DNA from: Megalonaias nervosa
Lineage: Eukaryota; Mollusca; Bivalvia; Unionida; Unionidae
DNA: 64,000 bases
Direction: 5' to 3'
NCBI GenBank assembly: GCA_016617855.1
Contig: JAECUM010001877.1
Coordinates: forward strand, 186,001 to 250,000
Position numbers and translations under genes: made by a program
The notes under the pieces: model-generated
What the model saw: only the letters and a program-made list of their open reading frames with translations
What the model was told of the DNA's origin: nothing
Databases searched by the model: none
In this document: one piece after another, positions 37,435-49,949 of the stretch
Layout: every line of letters starts with the position of its first letter
Numbering within the stretch: the stretch's first letter is position 1

Positions 37435-38279
37435 CAGGTAAAGTCCCAAAGTTATATCTATTTGGCATAAATACTCTGGACAGAGATATCTGACAGTTCA
37501 ATACGTCATATATTTGTATAACTGTGCATAAAATCATACGATGCAAATATAATTTATTGATACCTTTGCCTTTCACATAGGAAAGGACATCATTAAGGAG
37601 GGAGGAAGGAACAAAGAAAAGACACATGAGAAATGAGAAGAACAAATGCATGCAATGTGTTTACCTTCCTCTCGGTATAAGACAGCCTATTAATAAAGTA
37701 GAAATTTAAATATTTATGATATATTTACATTTCTGCAAATACATTCTCTAAAGATTAATCAAATCGCACAGCAAGAATACATAAATACATTTGCAACAAA
37801 ATAAAAATGATGTCACAAATACCATTGCAGCAAAGATTGTAAGCACAAAATTATATAAAACACATAACATGCAAATAATATAAAGTAGTGATTTAGTAAT
37901 AATACTAAAAAATAATAATGGGTTGCAAGTAATGCGAAAAAAAACAACAACAAAACAAACAACGTGAAAGCATTCAAAGCCATCGAAAGCAGGCAAAGGT
38001 CATACCAGTCACATGGTAAACGCGTGACAGTATAATGACATGGCAAAGGATAAGTAGCAGATGTATGGCAATAAGATAAATACAAGGGACCCATTTTAAT
38101 GTTGGATACATTTTCATAGTGCAATTTTAAAGTTTAGAAAGATGTCATAATCTGTATATAATCATTGATATTTATATTCATTAAGCAATATTTTATTTTT
38201 ACTGTAAAATCATTTGATACCTGGTAAATTTGATTATTGTTGTTTCTTGAAACAAAATGATATAAGAGGTATTATAGAT
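37435..38279. other. No recognisable feature
   Basis: A/T-rich. Minus ORFs at 37427-37651, 37748-37996 and 37813-38124 are hydrophobic and overlap in different frames without known similarity. Confidence 0.4.
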
Positions 38280-38830
38280 ACTTCGAGGACCGAACGTCAA
38301 GCTGCTACGGAGGAGACTAAAGCAGTGAAACTTAAAATCACTGATATTGAGGAGAACCTTAATTTTAGCGACAAAACTGCTGAACGATAGTATTCATGAT
38401 CTCCAGACACTGGACGAGAAGATAACGAGTCGGTTAAATATCTGGAAAGAAATATTCTTCTCATGGAAAAGAATGACAGAAACTATGGCCTTCTGGTGTA
38501 CGTGACAAAGCAAGATGAACCTGTGGAGATCATGTATCAAGTTGCCCAAAAGGTTCTAGAGAAAGACTTGGGTATCAACAAGCAACGAGTACTATAAACT
38601 TGCAAGGCGATAAGAAGAGAATAGTAACTAACCTGTCAGTTCCTATGAAAATAGAAAGAGTGAGACTGGTTAAGGAAGCTAAAGAAGCTTATGTCATTGA
38701 AAATAATGATAACGTTCAGACAAACATGATGGTAAAACCTAGATGTGTGGTTGGAAACAAGGAAGGATGCCAGAGATAGTTGGGCAAATAAAGTTATCTA
38801 AAGTCATTGGTTGCAAACACGAACCTTGCC
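38280..38830 (+). pseudogene. LINE ORF1-like fragment (L1/Tx1 type)
   Basis: The plus-strand frames carry a charged, coiled-coil-like start (AATEETKAVKLKITDIEEN), then LERNILLMEKNDRNYGLLV..EIMYQVAQKVLEKDLGI (RRM-like region of L1-type ORF1). After stops comes VPMKIERVRLVKEAKEAY. It is opposite in orientation to the LINE at 36-37.4 kb, so it comes from a separate insertion. Several stops and frame changes are present. The similarity is from memory of the family pattern and is moderate. Confidence 0.5.
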
Positions 38831-39135
38831 AGAATAGACAATACCAGCTTCTGAAAGTGCAATGAATGAGTTACCAAATGCATAAAAGTTTTAGAAAAAA
38901 AACTATCAGCTATAGGTTTGTTTGGCAGCTTACCTCTAATGTCCAGGAAGTGAAAAAGACCAAGCGAGGCTAGCAGTTTTTTGGTAGGTGCAAATCAAAA
39001 GTAAGGCCAAGCTGTACACATTACAACCCATATTACACTCATCAATCATATACCAACATAAAGGGAATTAAAAGTTCTTTTAATAATACCTAACATATGT
39101 AAGGGCTTTATTACATAGCCAGTATTACGACTGAA

Positions 39136-39200
39136 GTATGTATGTATGTATGTATGTATGTATGTATGTATGTATGTATGTATGTATGGATTGATGGATG
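39136..39200. repeat. (ATGT)n microsatellite
   Basis: About fourteen tandem tatg units followed by 'gattgatggatggatagatg'. The Tyr/Ile/His repeat ORF on the minus strand is an artefact. Confidence 0.95.
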
Positions 39201-40368
39201 GATAGATGTGTGCGTTCGTGTGTGGGCGTGCGTGCATGCATTCATATAGTTACGTACGATGCTATGCTAACTTCATTTATTCTTGTTTTTAGATAAAGCT
39301 GTGTGGAAGAAAGTGTAAAAAGTAAAATCAGCGTTCGCCAACTGGTGTAAGGAAATAAATATGATCTCATCAGCAATTGTTATTAAAATTTTTAAGCGGT
39401 TTTCATAGAACATTTTACACTGAAATAACACCTTATTACAATATAACATTGTAATTCAAACTTCGTTAAACTGCTGTAGAAGTTACTATACAGGTGAGCA
39501 TGGTGTACATACACTGTTAGATATACTGTTTCTTAAATTTAGGTATTAGAGTTAATGAATCATTTAACTCGTGCGTCGTCAATTTTTGTATGAAAGACGC
39601 TATCATTATTAATAGCTTTGAATCGCAAAAACGATTATTGTATGTAGCGACCACGAAAATTATGAGCTCTGATAGTCCATTGGTTAAGCAGTTCTTCGGT
39701 GCACACACGACACTCCCGCATTTGCTCAGTCCCACTCCAGAACATGACTGTATTTCTTTGGCATTTTTTTAAGCCTAATGGGAATGCCAAATAAGAAAGA
39801 TGTTACCGTTGCTGTGCTTTCGCAAATTTTAAGGGAACACCAGGCGAGTGATAAGGTTGTGGGACATTGTCCCTACTGGAATCCTTTCTTCTTGAAGACA
39901 GTGGAACTTGTGGCCGGAAGTGTAAATACGCTAATCCATAATGCACCGAATTATAATATATCATAAACATAATTATAAGTTATATTTAATTCAATTTGAG
40001 ACAGTGAAGAAACAGAGAAAATGGGTTCACAGAAGATCAAAAGTGAGGATATTCAGAGTTCAACGTCAAAGAAAAGAGAGAGAGAGACAAATATGAGTCG
40101 TTCAGGATCAAACTGTGAATCATTTACATATTTATCCCAAAATAAAGATCCAAATAACACACTGAGGACGTTACAGTAGATCCGTAGACAAAGGCAAACT
40201 TGACCGGTAGGTTCTGGGTAAAGGAGGCAAGATAATTGTGAACAAGTACACGACAAATACACTGAAGAATACGGATACCATCATGACTTTTATCTGAGGG
40301 TTTATTATGAACCTTTAACGATTGTAATTATCACCTGTCCTTTAAGAACCCACAACACATGAGCCTAG
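39201..40368. other. Unassigned; two short plus ORFs
   Basis: Plus-strand ORFs at 39590-39772 (60 codons) and 39778-39966 (62 codons) lie in a patch slightly richer in G+C. They could be a decayed gene, but I recognise no family. The rest is non-coding. Confidence 0.3.
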
Positions 40369-41000
40369 TGTTACGAATCAATGGACATAGATTAAGTAAC
40401 AGAAAAGAGTTAAACCCAACAAGTTTTGTAAATTCAAAAATGTAATTTATTTCCCCAGAATACAAAGTCAAAGTTTAGAAAAAAACTTACAGTATTGTAA
40501 ATTAAATTCCAAATAATCCTGAAAGTTCTATCACAAGTCCTAATTCTGGTTTTGTTCTAAATGTGTCTATGTGTTATCAGACTTTTCATGTAAGACAATA
40601 ATATTATTCAAAACTGTCTTCGACTGAAGTCAATATAATTCCGAATTAATGTTTTAGTCCAGGAATAGTATTGGGCCATTTGTATTTCCAGTGAATATTA
40701 CTCTAAATAAATAAATCCACCCCAATTAAAAACTGAATACAACAATAAGACTTCGGATGTTAAGGCGGGATTGGATAATCCTTAAGTAAACAAGTTTATA
40801 TACCCCTCCAACTGACCTATTACAATTTTCTGGAAATTCTGTTTAAAGTTTATTTCTTTTCTCTAACTTTCTAACGTCATAATAAAGATTTTTTCTTTAA
40901 CTCACACTGAAGTAAACACGTTTACAATAAGTAATGATATCAATATTTAACCTATAATAACAGAGGAATATCATCTATGTAATATCTTGTTCACAAAATA
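40369..41000 (+). repeat. Dispersed repeat family R1, copy B
   Basis: Begins 'tgttacgaatcaatgg' and shares, in order, 'gtaacagaaaagagttaaac', 'ccaacaagttttgtaaattc', 'taatttatttccccag', 'acttacagtattgtaaatt' and 'cacaagtcctaattc' with copy A. The distal part (~40620-40860) resembles copies C and D ('attaa(t).cc..aatga', '..cacctgacct..'). A TGTTAC start is common for LTRs, so a solo LTR is one possible reading. Confidence 0.6.
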
Positions 41001-41078
41001 AAAGTCCCAAGTCACGTAAACCTTTAACTTGATTTCTAGGGTCAGTAAGAAAATACAAATATACATAACATAAAATTA

Positions 41079-41800
41079 TTGAGGAAAGCAAATAAACAAT
41101 ACAAATTCGATATACATAACATTAGAACTTCTTGCCCGTCATCTGATCAGTTAGAAAATATTATCTTCAAACCTGATTGCACCTTTTGCAACAAAGATGG
41201 ACGAAAAAATGAAACAGAAGGGACTCCGGCAACGAATTGGAATATGATGCATGAAAATCAGTCTTTGAATAGCTGAAGTAGACTGGATGAGAATCTTTTC
41301 ACCAAAATGAGAGGTCATGACTTGCTTGCATATGAAACACAGTGGCATAGACAATGTCGTTAGAAATTTGCACAAACTCCAGTCTACTAGAGGAATCAAG
41401 ATGAAAAGAAAACGTTCAAACGCCAAAGCTTCATGACGCACATTATAAAGGTTCTTTTAAAAAAAGTTTACCAAGTAAACAACAGATTAATTATAAATTG
41501 GCAAAGAATCCTGAAACGTAATGACTTAAGTACGCTGTACATCTCTATTTGTAAAAAAAACCACCCAAACCCTAGCACCAGGGTAGAAACCTCTAGGGCT
41601 AAGCTGGAAATGCGACATCTACAGACATGAAATGTTATTTTGTAAACTGGGCAGCCAACGTTTAATAAATTCGATCCTTTTCACTATTCTGAACAAGTAC
41701 TGAACTCACGGCCATGTTTGCCTTTGGACTTGTCACAAATGATATGGTTGCAGAATTGGTATCTACCAGTGAAGGACAATTATGGAAGCCAGTAGTATGA
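41079..41800 (+). pseudogene. Zinc-finger-like transposon-associated protein, decayed
   Basis: Plus-strand reading gives IIFKPDCTFCNKDGRK, then after a stop DENLFTKMRGHDLLAYETQWHRQCR. Next comes a stretch with ILKRNDLSTLYIS and STRVETSRAKLEM. The spaced C-x2-C, the H-x3-C and the D-L-x-A-x-E context match a domain I know from many uncharacterised, probably transposon-derived invertebrate proteins. Stops and shifts (for example at 41274-41276) interrupt it. The longest open pieces are 41079-41276 and 41433-41630. Its enzymatic role, if any, is unknown to me. Confidence 0.5.
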
Positions 41801-42435
41801 CAGTAGTTTTAGATTTTAGTCATTGTTCTAGGTTAGAGCCTTATACGCGCACCATAGCTTTGTCGTCATAACACACGGACGATCCCCATAGATACTCCTG
41901 CAAGAGCTAAGACGTGCGGTAGATGACTTTAAACTTTATCAGTAATCAACAAAAATGCTATTAACGTCCGTTGAAGTGATACTTATAAACACGGGTGCGA
42001 CGCGAGTATATACATGATACTCACGTTGTAATTAAAACAATCATTATTATTCGAATTGCATTGCAGACGGTGAGTGATGCTCCAGTGCAAGTACATACGT
42101 AAAATGCTTTATTTAGATCACTGCTTGCGTGGTAATCAAACGGATTCGGTATAGCATAATCTGTACACCGACATGTTATCCCGTCAGTTCTTCCTCGATT
42201 TCCTTCTTAACATCACCTAATAAGTCTTTTGTCAAACGTTAGCCTCCTTTAGACCATTGCTGTTCCAAAACATGTTTGGTTAATGCTTGTAGTAATGTGT
42301 GCGTCTACTGCGGAAATAATTGCAAATGTTAGGGGCTTCTGTAATGGTCTCAAAATAGTTTCGTCAGTAGCTGTTAATTATTTTTAATCCAGCTCTGACT
42401 TTTGTCTTGCACCACTTTGAAGCCGTCTGTTATCT
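41801..42435. other. No recognisable feature
   Basis: No open frame of note and no repeat seen. Confidence 0.4.
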
Positions 42436-42670
42436 ACAGATTATCAAATATTGGCTTTAGATTTTTTTTGTCGATATCACATGTTTTCGTTGACTTGATG
42501 CTTTCAATTATGGGCTGTAGATTTCTCTTGTCGATACAATTTGTTTTTTATGCACTTTATACTGTAAATTATAGGCTGTGAATATCTCTTGACGATATTT
42601 CGTGTTTTTATGGACTTTCCACCATCAGTTATAGGCTTTAACTCTTTTGTTATCGATGCCAGATGTTTTT
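42436..42670. repeat. Degenerate tandem array, ~62-bp unit
   Basis: Four units with 'ataggctgtagatttctcttg' followed by 'tcgatacc' and 'tgtttttatggactttatac'. They are strongly diverged. Confidence 0.7.
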
Positions 42671-43240
42671 GCAGCTGGGCGATATTTGAGAGAAATCAAT
42701 ATCTGATATCATCTGGTTGAGCTAATTCCACACATTTGTTGGATTTCTTTTGCAGGAATGGAACCATACAGACGTTGTATTTTCGGAATAATCTGCGGAG
42801 TACGGTCTGCTAGTTTTCTTGGTATTTATATACGTTTTATATTTTAAAAGGAAATTACTCTCTTTTGCTACATATCACTTCTCATTACCCCAGTTTCGTA
42901 TCAGTGCTCAGGGTTGTCCGTGGTTATCATTTCCACGAAAACGGTGTTTAGCTAATCAATGCTAATTAATTTGTCTTCAGTAGCCATCGTGTCTAGCTTA
43001 TTAATTGTATTGAGACGGCCTTTTGGTACCGAGAGCAATTCTGAATAGACCTGTATTCGCCAATGGAGCCGTAACGAGATGATTTCATTTGTGCCACCAA
43101 CACAACGGTTGCTATTGACATGGTTTTAACAACAATTCTGGCCGTGTTTTGTGTCTGAAACGATCATTTTTATCTTTGTCTAAACAGTGTGACACGGACA
43201 GGCGTGTCTTTGTTGAATATTAATCCAGATTGTTCTTTTC

Positions 43241-44150
43241 TTAGTTAAGTAAGTGATGGTCTAACATAATTAACTGGGAATTCAACCTGGGTGGAGTTGT
43301 AGGTGAATAACAGTCGTTATACAAAAAAAAATCCTTGAGTGTTTTCATAGCATTTTGCGACTGAGAATTTTCACGTGTGAACGATATAACACCAAGGTGG
43401 CCTCGAGTTGGTATTAGTAAATCAAGGTGGTCCCAGCGGTTGATTTCTTTTTGGCCCTTAACAAGATTATATTTCAGTGAATACGAGGGTTGGTTAACGC
43501 CATTCTGACACAGATACTCGCCGATAAGAGGCAAACAATGAATAATAATAACGGCAACACTGGTCAGCTGATCCAAAATCACGTCGGCACAATCTGCATC
43601 CTCATCACTACGGTCAGAATCCATCACTTATATATAACGATAATCCTAATCTTAAACGCAAAGTACTCGTATGGAAAGATGTTGATTCCTTAAGGCTGAA
43701 ATTCATCTCCAGCGATTAATGATGAGGATAGTGTAAATATAAAAATTCTGCACGAGCACCCACGTTGGTTTTGTTCATATATGACATTTCTAATAATGCT
43801 GATCATTTATTAACATCTCTATTTGAACCCTGCAGCTATTATTTTCGGTTATGATATAAACAGGCATATTCCAGACTAGCTCATTTTTTAAGATGTGGCG
43901 TTTAGGTCTATCATAACCATTGTCAAGAGAACTGAAAACAAGTGAAACATTTTTTATGGTTGATACGACAGATTTTTTCTCTGTTTCTTTGATTAGTGTT
44001 GCCCTAAATAAGATCCATGAAGATTTTACACGTGGTGGTGGGCACCTATATGGTCTTGACATCCACATTTGTTCCACCCCCGTATTGGCAGTATCAACGT
44101 ACTGTTTGATACAAGTAACCGAGTTCAATACTTTCAGCCACATTCGTTAC
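43241..44150 (-). other. Unassigned minus-strand ORFs beside the Polinton remnant II
   Basis: ORFs 43627-43241 (128 codons, Asp-rich start) and 44143-43790 (117 codons) are among the longest in this part and share strand with the Polinton genes to the right. I recognise no family. They may be the 3' accessory genes of that element. Their length against a visible background of stops makes former coding plausible. Confidence 0.35.
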
Positions 44151-44399
44151 AACCGCACCTCCAAGCTTTGTAATAATATTCTTAATTGTCCACGTTATAC
44201 GTTTTAAGTTTTACAGTTTGATCTTCAAACATCAAGAGCTAGCCCTGATCGTCGCCAAAAAAACATCACGACGGTAAACTCAAATAAATCTGCCTTGGTG
44301 GTTGAACTGGTTAAATCCACAACGGCCTTAAGTTTCGCGTGGCTGAGGGTCTATAAGTATCAATAGTTCGTTTGTAATCTATTTAGCGTACATTCTAAG

Positions 44400-44700
44400 T
44401 GAGAATGTAAAACCAATAATCGTTTGTAGAGCTGTTACCTGCCCGTGTGCATAAAACGCTTCAACAACAACATATTCGCAAAACTTGGAACGTCCAATCT
44501 TATTTTTTCTGACATTGTTGACTGTGTTTATCTTCCACAGCTATGGCTTAAATAATCAACAACTTCAAGTGGAGATGCAAGCCCGTAGAATTTAAAATAC
44601 AAATGATATTTGTGAGTTACCACGTATATTACCCAATTCGTTCCAGGATCTGTCGCTAAATCCAGGTTGACGAAGACCTTTTCCTGTGTGTATGAAATCA
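44400..44700 (-). pseudogene. Adenain-like cysteine protease remnant (Polinton II)
   Basis: One open stretch reads VFVNLDLATDPGTNWVIY and then YFKFYGLASPLEVVDYL before a stop. Spacing and residues fit the Polinton/adenovirus-type maturation protease, in which PGTHW carries the catalytic His and YFDS-(F/Y)G carries the acidic site. Here the His position is Asn (44638-44636) and the acidic position is Lys, so it is inactive. I cannot find the downstream Gln/Cys part with confidence. The protease would cleave capsid precursors during virion assembly. Seen: the motifs. Inferred: family membership. Confidence 0.65.
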
Positions 44701-45199
44701 TGAATGCAAGCTCATCACGTATAATGACACTTCAAAATTATTTGCCATAGCGAATAAATTAACATTGGACAATGGACAGGTTAACAACGAGACCGCAACC
44801 GACGACTTTCAGCCATGTCTGCTCTTGAGGCCAAGTAGATAATTTTCCTTTTCTTATGCGTTCTCCAATCGAATTTTCCGAAGTTATCCCGGACGCAGTT
44901 CCGTCGGCTCCTTCTGCAGCTTCTTCGAAACCGCGGAAGCTTTGTTTCTAACAACGATCCTCTGGCTGCGAGGAATGGAAATGTTCAACCATCGTGTTTC
45001 AAGGTGGTAACTTCGTACGCCAGAAAAGTAGTGGGGTGGTCAAGGATAACTTGTTTCAGGTCTAATTTTTCATTGCGGCTAGGGTCTTTTCGAGTTGACT
45101 TCTGCTCAGCGTGACAAGTTTATGCAGACTTGGTATTTTATGAAACGTCACAAATTCATTTACAAATTTCAGAACATTCTATGAATTTTCAACTGGCAA

Positions 45200-46130
45200 G
45201 TTAATGACCCTCATTGGGCTACTCAAGACCTGCAAAACATAAGTTTGTGGGAGAGAATCACAGCAACGCATGTATACTCAGTGTTAGTGGGTTCTCCTAC
45301 ATATGCATTGATGAACATATCTACCACGGACTGCTTAATTAAGCCAAGAAGCTCGAAGTTAAGGTAATATATCGGTACACTGTAGTAAAGACTTTTTTGA
45401 GAAATCAGCAAGCATGTTTCAATTTTTTGGACTCGGTCAAGGTATTCCAAAAGTCTATTTGAAACACGGGAAGCACGAATGTGTCCAAAGTCGACCAAAA
45501 TATCTTAGCTAGGTACTTGGAGACCGTTCAGCCTCAGCGAGACCTCAGTTACTGCCAGTGGCAAAAATAACATCCACCTTACCGTGTTGGTGTTTATATT
45601 CGCCAGACGTTGAAATGCCACCAACACGTACCGTGGTGCGCTAATTCCCTCCTGGGTACCTATTTACCATGAGCATTCTACTTGAACAGTGCAGTGCGCT
45701 GAGTCTGTAGTTATCGAGATGAATGAAAGGGTATATGTTTCACCAGACCGGATAAATGATATCAAATGCTCATCTATGGCCACTGACGGATGCTTTGAAT
45801 GCATCCGAAGCGTAGGTTAGAATTCCTGAACTTTACCGTCAGCCAAGGCAATAGCACCGCGCCAAACTGCATCATTATAGTGTAGAGTTTTGGAGTTAAC
45901 TCAACTGTGTGTTTGTCCCCGAATTTATCCTTACGAACGTCTCTGAAGAATCAAAATATGTGTGAGAGTAGAGTCATACAGGAAAATTCCACGTTATTGT
46001 CAGTCGACGTATGTCACGTTGCAAAGCCAATGTTTATTGCCGAGTGAAGCTCAAAGGGAGTGGGGCCGGTTTCCCCATCAGGTCTAGCTGGCATACCACT
46101 GGGTTGTGGGTAAAAATGCAGCCTGCGTTA
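45200..46130 (-). pseudogene. Capsid-like protein remnant (Polinton II)
   Basis: The distal part (around 46000-45850) has a KFGDKHTVELTPKL-type segment. Near 45660 is APRYVLVAFQRLANINTN. In the ORF 45498-45223 is a C-terminal segment YYLNFELLGLIKQSVVDMF followed by NTEYTCVAVIL. The order and pattern resemble a jelly-roll-type structural protein annotated as uncharacterised in many invertebrate Polinton/adintovirus-like elements. It differs from the capsid family of element I. Frames change several times. The assignment is from pattern memory only. Confidence 0.4.
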
Positions 46131-49100
46131 GTAGACTAAAGATATACAGGATATAATCTGCATGGTCGTTTATATGTTTGATAAACACTATAGACGGGCC
46201 AGCAGATCTTGCTTAATCGTCACTGTATCTGGTGAGTGCAAATATTGTTGTAGCAATATTAACATCGTAAAAGCAGGTTTCTATTTCTGAGATAACGTGA
46301 GATGCTATACTACGCCACCATGCCATTGTTAACAAATGAGACTTTGTTTCTGGGGCCAAATGCAACAATAATTGCCCTTGCTTATAGGTTTTTCTTGGAC
46401 AATCAAGAATGCCTAGCCAAAAACACCGAGATATGTCCTAAATCAGAGATTGTATCGACCCTTCCTAGCATCGTACACGTAATACTGGTAATGTTGAACG
46501 CTTCTATCTCGTAAAACAGCCACGCCCATATCAAATAAATTGTCGAATCGGTTAAACGTTGCTGAGCAGATTCATTGATGATTTGGCTAACTGGGGATGG
46601 CACTGCTGCCATTGATGGTAGTTTAATCAACTTTGGAGGTACTCGAGTGACTAAACGTCGTAGCGGATCCTGAATAGATTCCACCATCTGCTATCCCAGA
46701 TCCTTCAACCAATCTTCAACAAGGTCTTTGATCCTATTAACAACTTGTACACAAGGCCTCGAGCACCATTGAGGAGCCTGTAAACAATCCTTGGACAAGT
46801 CCAGTATGTGCCAGTCCTGATCCACAAGTGTGAAATGAAGGTTTGCCAACTCAAGATTTACTCCCTGTAGATGTAATCGATGTCAGATTATCAGGGGCCT
46901 CGGGCAGGTATGGCCAAAATGTATATAACCTTGCAACACTTGCGTTGTATATCACGACGCTTCATTACTACCACTAATGGCGTCAAAGGTCACAGTAGTC
47001 TAACTTGTGGTAGTGATCCTGACAATGTCTACCGTAAAATTTTAAACTTCTACCATCAGGTTCTGCACGCAAAAATTGATCCTTTGGTGAAATTCCTTTT
47101 ATATCTTCTGGTCAACGTAGAACTAGCTACGGCCGTGTAATATGAACCGCATACTGTCATAGAGCTGATTATGGGCAGGTGTGTGTGTATAAACATTTTT
47201 GAGCTTTTTCCAGTCACCAGCCTGATAATCCATAGGATCTCATCAATTATTGAAATTCAACAACGTTCCAGGTAGCGCCACCGCCTGACGAAAACACGAA
47301 CGACTTATTCGCGGGAAAGCCCTCAAACGGTCGAGATATTAAATTAGGCAAACTGCGATAAACACGCAAAGATGCTAGTGCGATGCCCAGTGTGCAGGAT
47401 TGCCTCGCAGTGACTACTGTCGAAAAGACTAAATAAATTTCTGGGTTTTTTGACGATACCGTTATCATCGAGGTGATGCTTCGGGTTGTATTTGCAGCTA
47501 CAAGCTACATCGAAGCATTGATTTCACGTAACACATAAAGTGCGTCCGAACTCATCATCGGTGTATGAACGTCGTTCGTCTTATAAACCACTGATAGCTT
47601 CTTAGGAAATCATGCATTTATAAGGGAAATGATTCAGAGTCCATGATGTTGTTCGTAAGCAATAGATGGCAAATCAATGCAGCCTAACTATTAACTTATG
47701 GTGCGTTTTAGCCGTCGCCATACATATTCTTAGAGTTTCCAAATTGTCCACGAGTTCATGGCCTGTGGTTGAACAATCACCGATACATTTTCCAACGTAT
47801 TCTTATTCTGGTTGCAATTCTTTCAGTACCGGTCACCCTAAGATTGAACGCTTCCACACTGACATTCTTTATATCTTTGGTCTTCGCCATCAAATTCCTT
47901 ACACTCTTCCACTGTTGACATACTCTCATTAAACATCTTCCCACTTAGCCCAAATGTCAGATGCTAGTTTTAGGTCGAATCTTCTAACCTAGCTTTACAT
48001 AGTTTATCCAGCTACAACATCCATTTCGATTTCTTGGAGCCTGAGCTGGTTAATATTTTAGCCCGTGGCATCCTTGACTTGCGCTTAGGTGGGCCGTTGC
48101 CACTGTCTCATATTCTTGGACGACAGTCTCCTCTTCTTTTTTGGCAGGGCACGAAGACAACTGTTCAAAGGCTTGGGCTGTCCTGGCAACCGGATCCTCC
48201 ATCGCCGGTGGTTTCAAACCTGTCGGGAAGTCTTCCGTTCGGCCAGCGCGATGCAACGATATATCTGACGCATTAACTAACATCTCTATAGCTGCGAAGA
48301 AGTTTCATTTAATGCTTGTCATCTTTATTGCTTCGGTCAGCATTCTAGGCAATGACATACATTGCGTTGATTAATTATTTAGATCAAATGAATCTGATTA
48401 AACCAACGCGATACTTGCATGGTCCACTAGAGACGAAACAATATAGCTCCTGAGTGATCGCCGCGAACATGTTTCGAAAAACATCCCACTAGTGCTCGGA
48501 AGCTCACTGGGTTCAATTACTATTTTTGCGACTATTGTGCGTCAGTATCAAGAAATATTATTAACATTTTAAACTTGGCTTGTGTGCATATCATTTTGTG
48601 ATATAGAGCACTTCTGTTTTCTGTGTCGGCCACGGAACAATATGTTTCCTGGGTTGTCCTGGTGTGCAAGCATTGCATCGTCGTACTCTTGAATCAAAGT
48701 CGCCAATACAAGGAGTTTCATCAATTGTGAAAAAGAAATCAAATCAACGGTGGAAGAAAATGCTTCACAGTAACGACTAAAAAGCTGTCGTAATATCCCT
48801 GAGTACATTATCACACAATCGATTGTTCGCTGACGTGGCAGTTATGTACACCCGATCCCACGTTAACCATCTCAATATCATATTCAACAACAGTTGATTT
48901 TTTTTTTAATCCAGTCGGCCAAATAATCCACGCGCGTATTGAATTTGGAAACATGATTGGGTAGTTTCGGCTTTGACAGCGCAGAAAAGTCAATGATGGT
49001 TAAAGCATCGTTGATTTTTCTCTTTCATTATGTGGTGTTGAATGTATAGCACAATCATGCAAATCCAACACTGGTTAAAGCTAGTATTGGCAGAAATACG

Positions 49101-49900
49101 CCATGGATAGATCATCAATAGATGCACGACGGCAAAGATTGCGCTTAGTGGATAAATTCCACTCAGTGGAGCTAACTGACATTGATATAATGAAACTACC
49201 TATTATCTACTACAGTCACTGAGTTATCAATAAAAGTGAGGATGCTCTTGAAGGATTAGCAAGAGAGGAAAGGGTTTCATACGGAGCTATTGGGGCATGT
49301 TGACTAAACAAGCGCTGTGGCACATTTACTTAACCGCGCTAAGAAAGATGTGCTGTTGTTGGTTTGTTGTTAAACAATTAACGAAGCTCATCAGGCTTTT
49401 CTTTACGTTCTTCCACACGATCGCATCTGCCTTAGCTAGTGTAGATGGTGCTGGTAGGTACGAAGAAACTGAGCCATGGACGTCTAAAGATTCAGCTAGT
49501 GTCGCCAATGCACTTTAATGTATCTACGCACGTTCACCACTAACATGGCCATAGCTGTAGCAAATGGATACTAATTTCTCGGAGCCGATTCTGCGTTTGT
49601 AACTAAACATAAGGTGCGGGTTGGTGTTGAACATGTTATCATACATCTCGATCAAGCTAAAGTAGAAAGATGTGAACTCACACGTGCGGAATAGCAGTTT
49701 AGACATCTGTACGCGCATGAATTATTAATGAGACTTCCTAGTACTTGGAAACAATATGCATAATTCGTGGGTCCGTCAGATAATATTCATAGCTTGGTGC
49801 CAAATTTTAGTGCAAAGATACACACGCATTGGATGTTTCTTTGACCGGATCTGATTTGCTGTTTCTCCAAATTCCCGTTACCCGCGAAGACATTCCATTT
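46131..49900 (-). other. Unassigned interior of Polinton remnant II
   Basis: Minus ORFs at 46687-46403 (94 codons, extendable upstream with changes), 47468-47247, 48283-48050, 48814-48569, 48993-48811, 49508-49326 and 49718-49524 lie between the polymerase and the capsid-like gene. None gives a family that I recognise. The block's G+C content and strand bias match the Polinton genes on both sides. I read it as decayed accessory or structural genes of the same element; the plus-strand ORFs here are shadows. Confidence 0.4.
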
Positions 49901-49949
49901 AAATATCGTGACGAAAATCATGTTTGCACAGTCATGCATGAGACACCTT

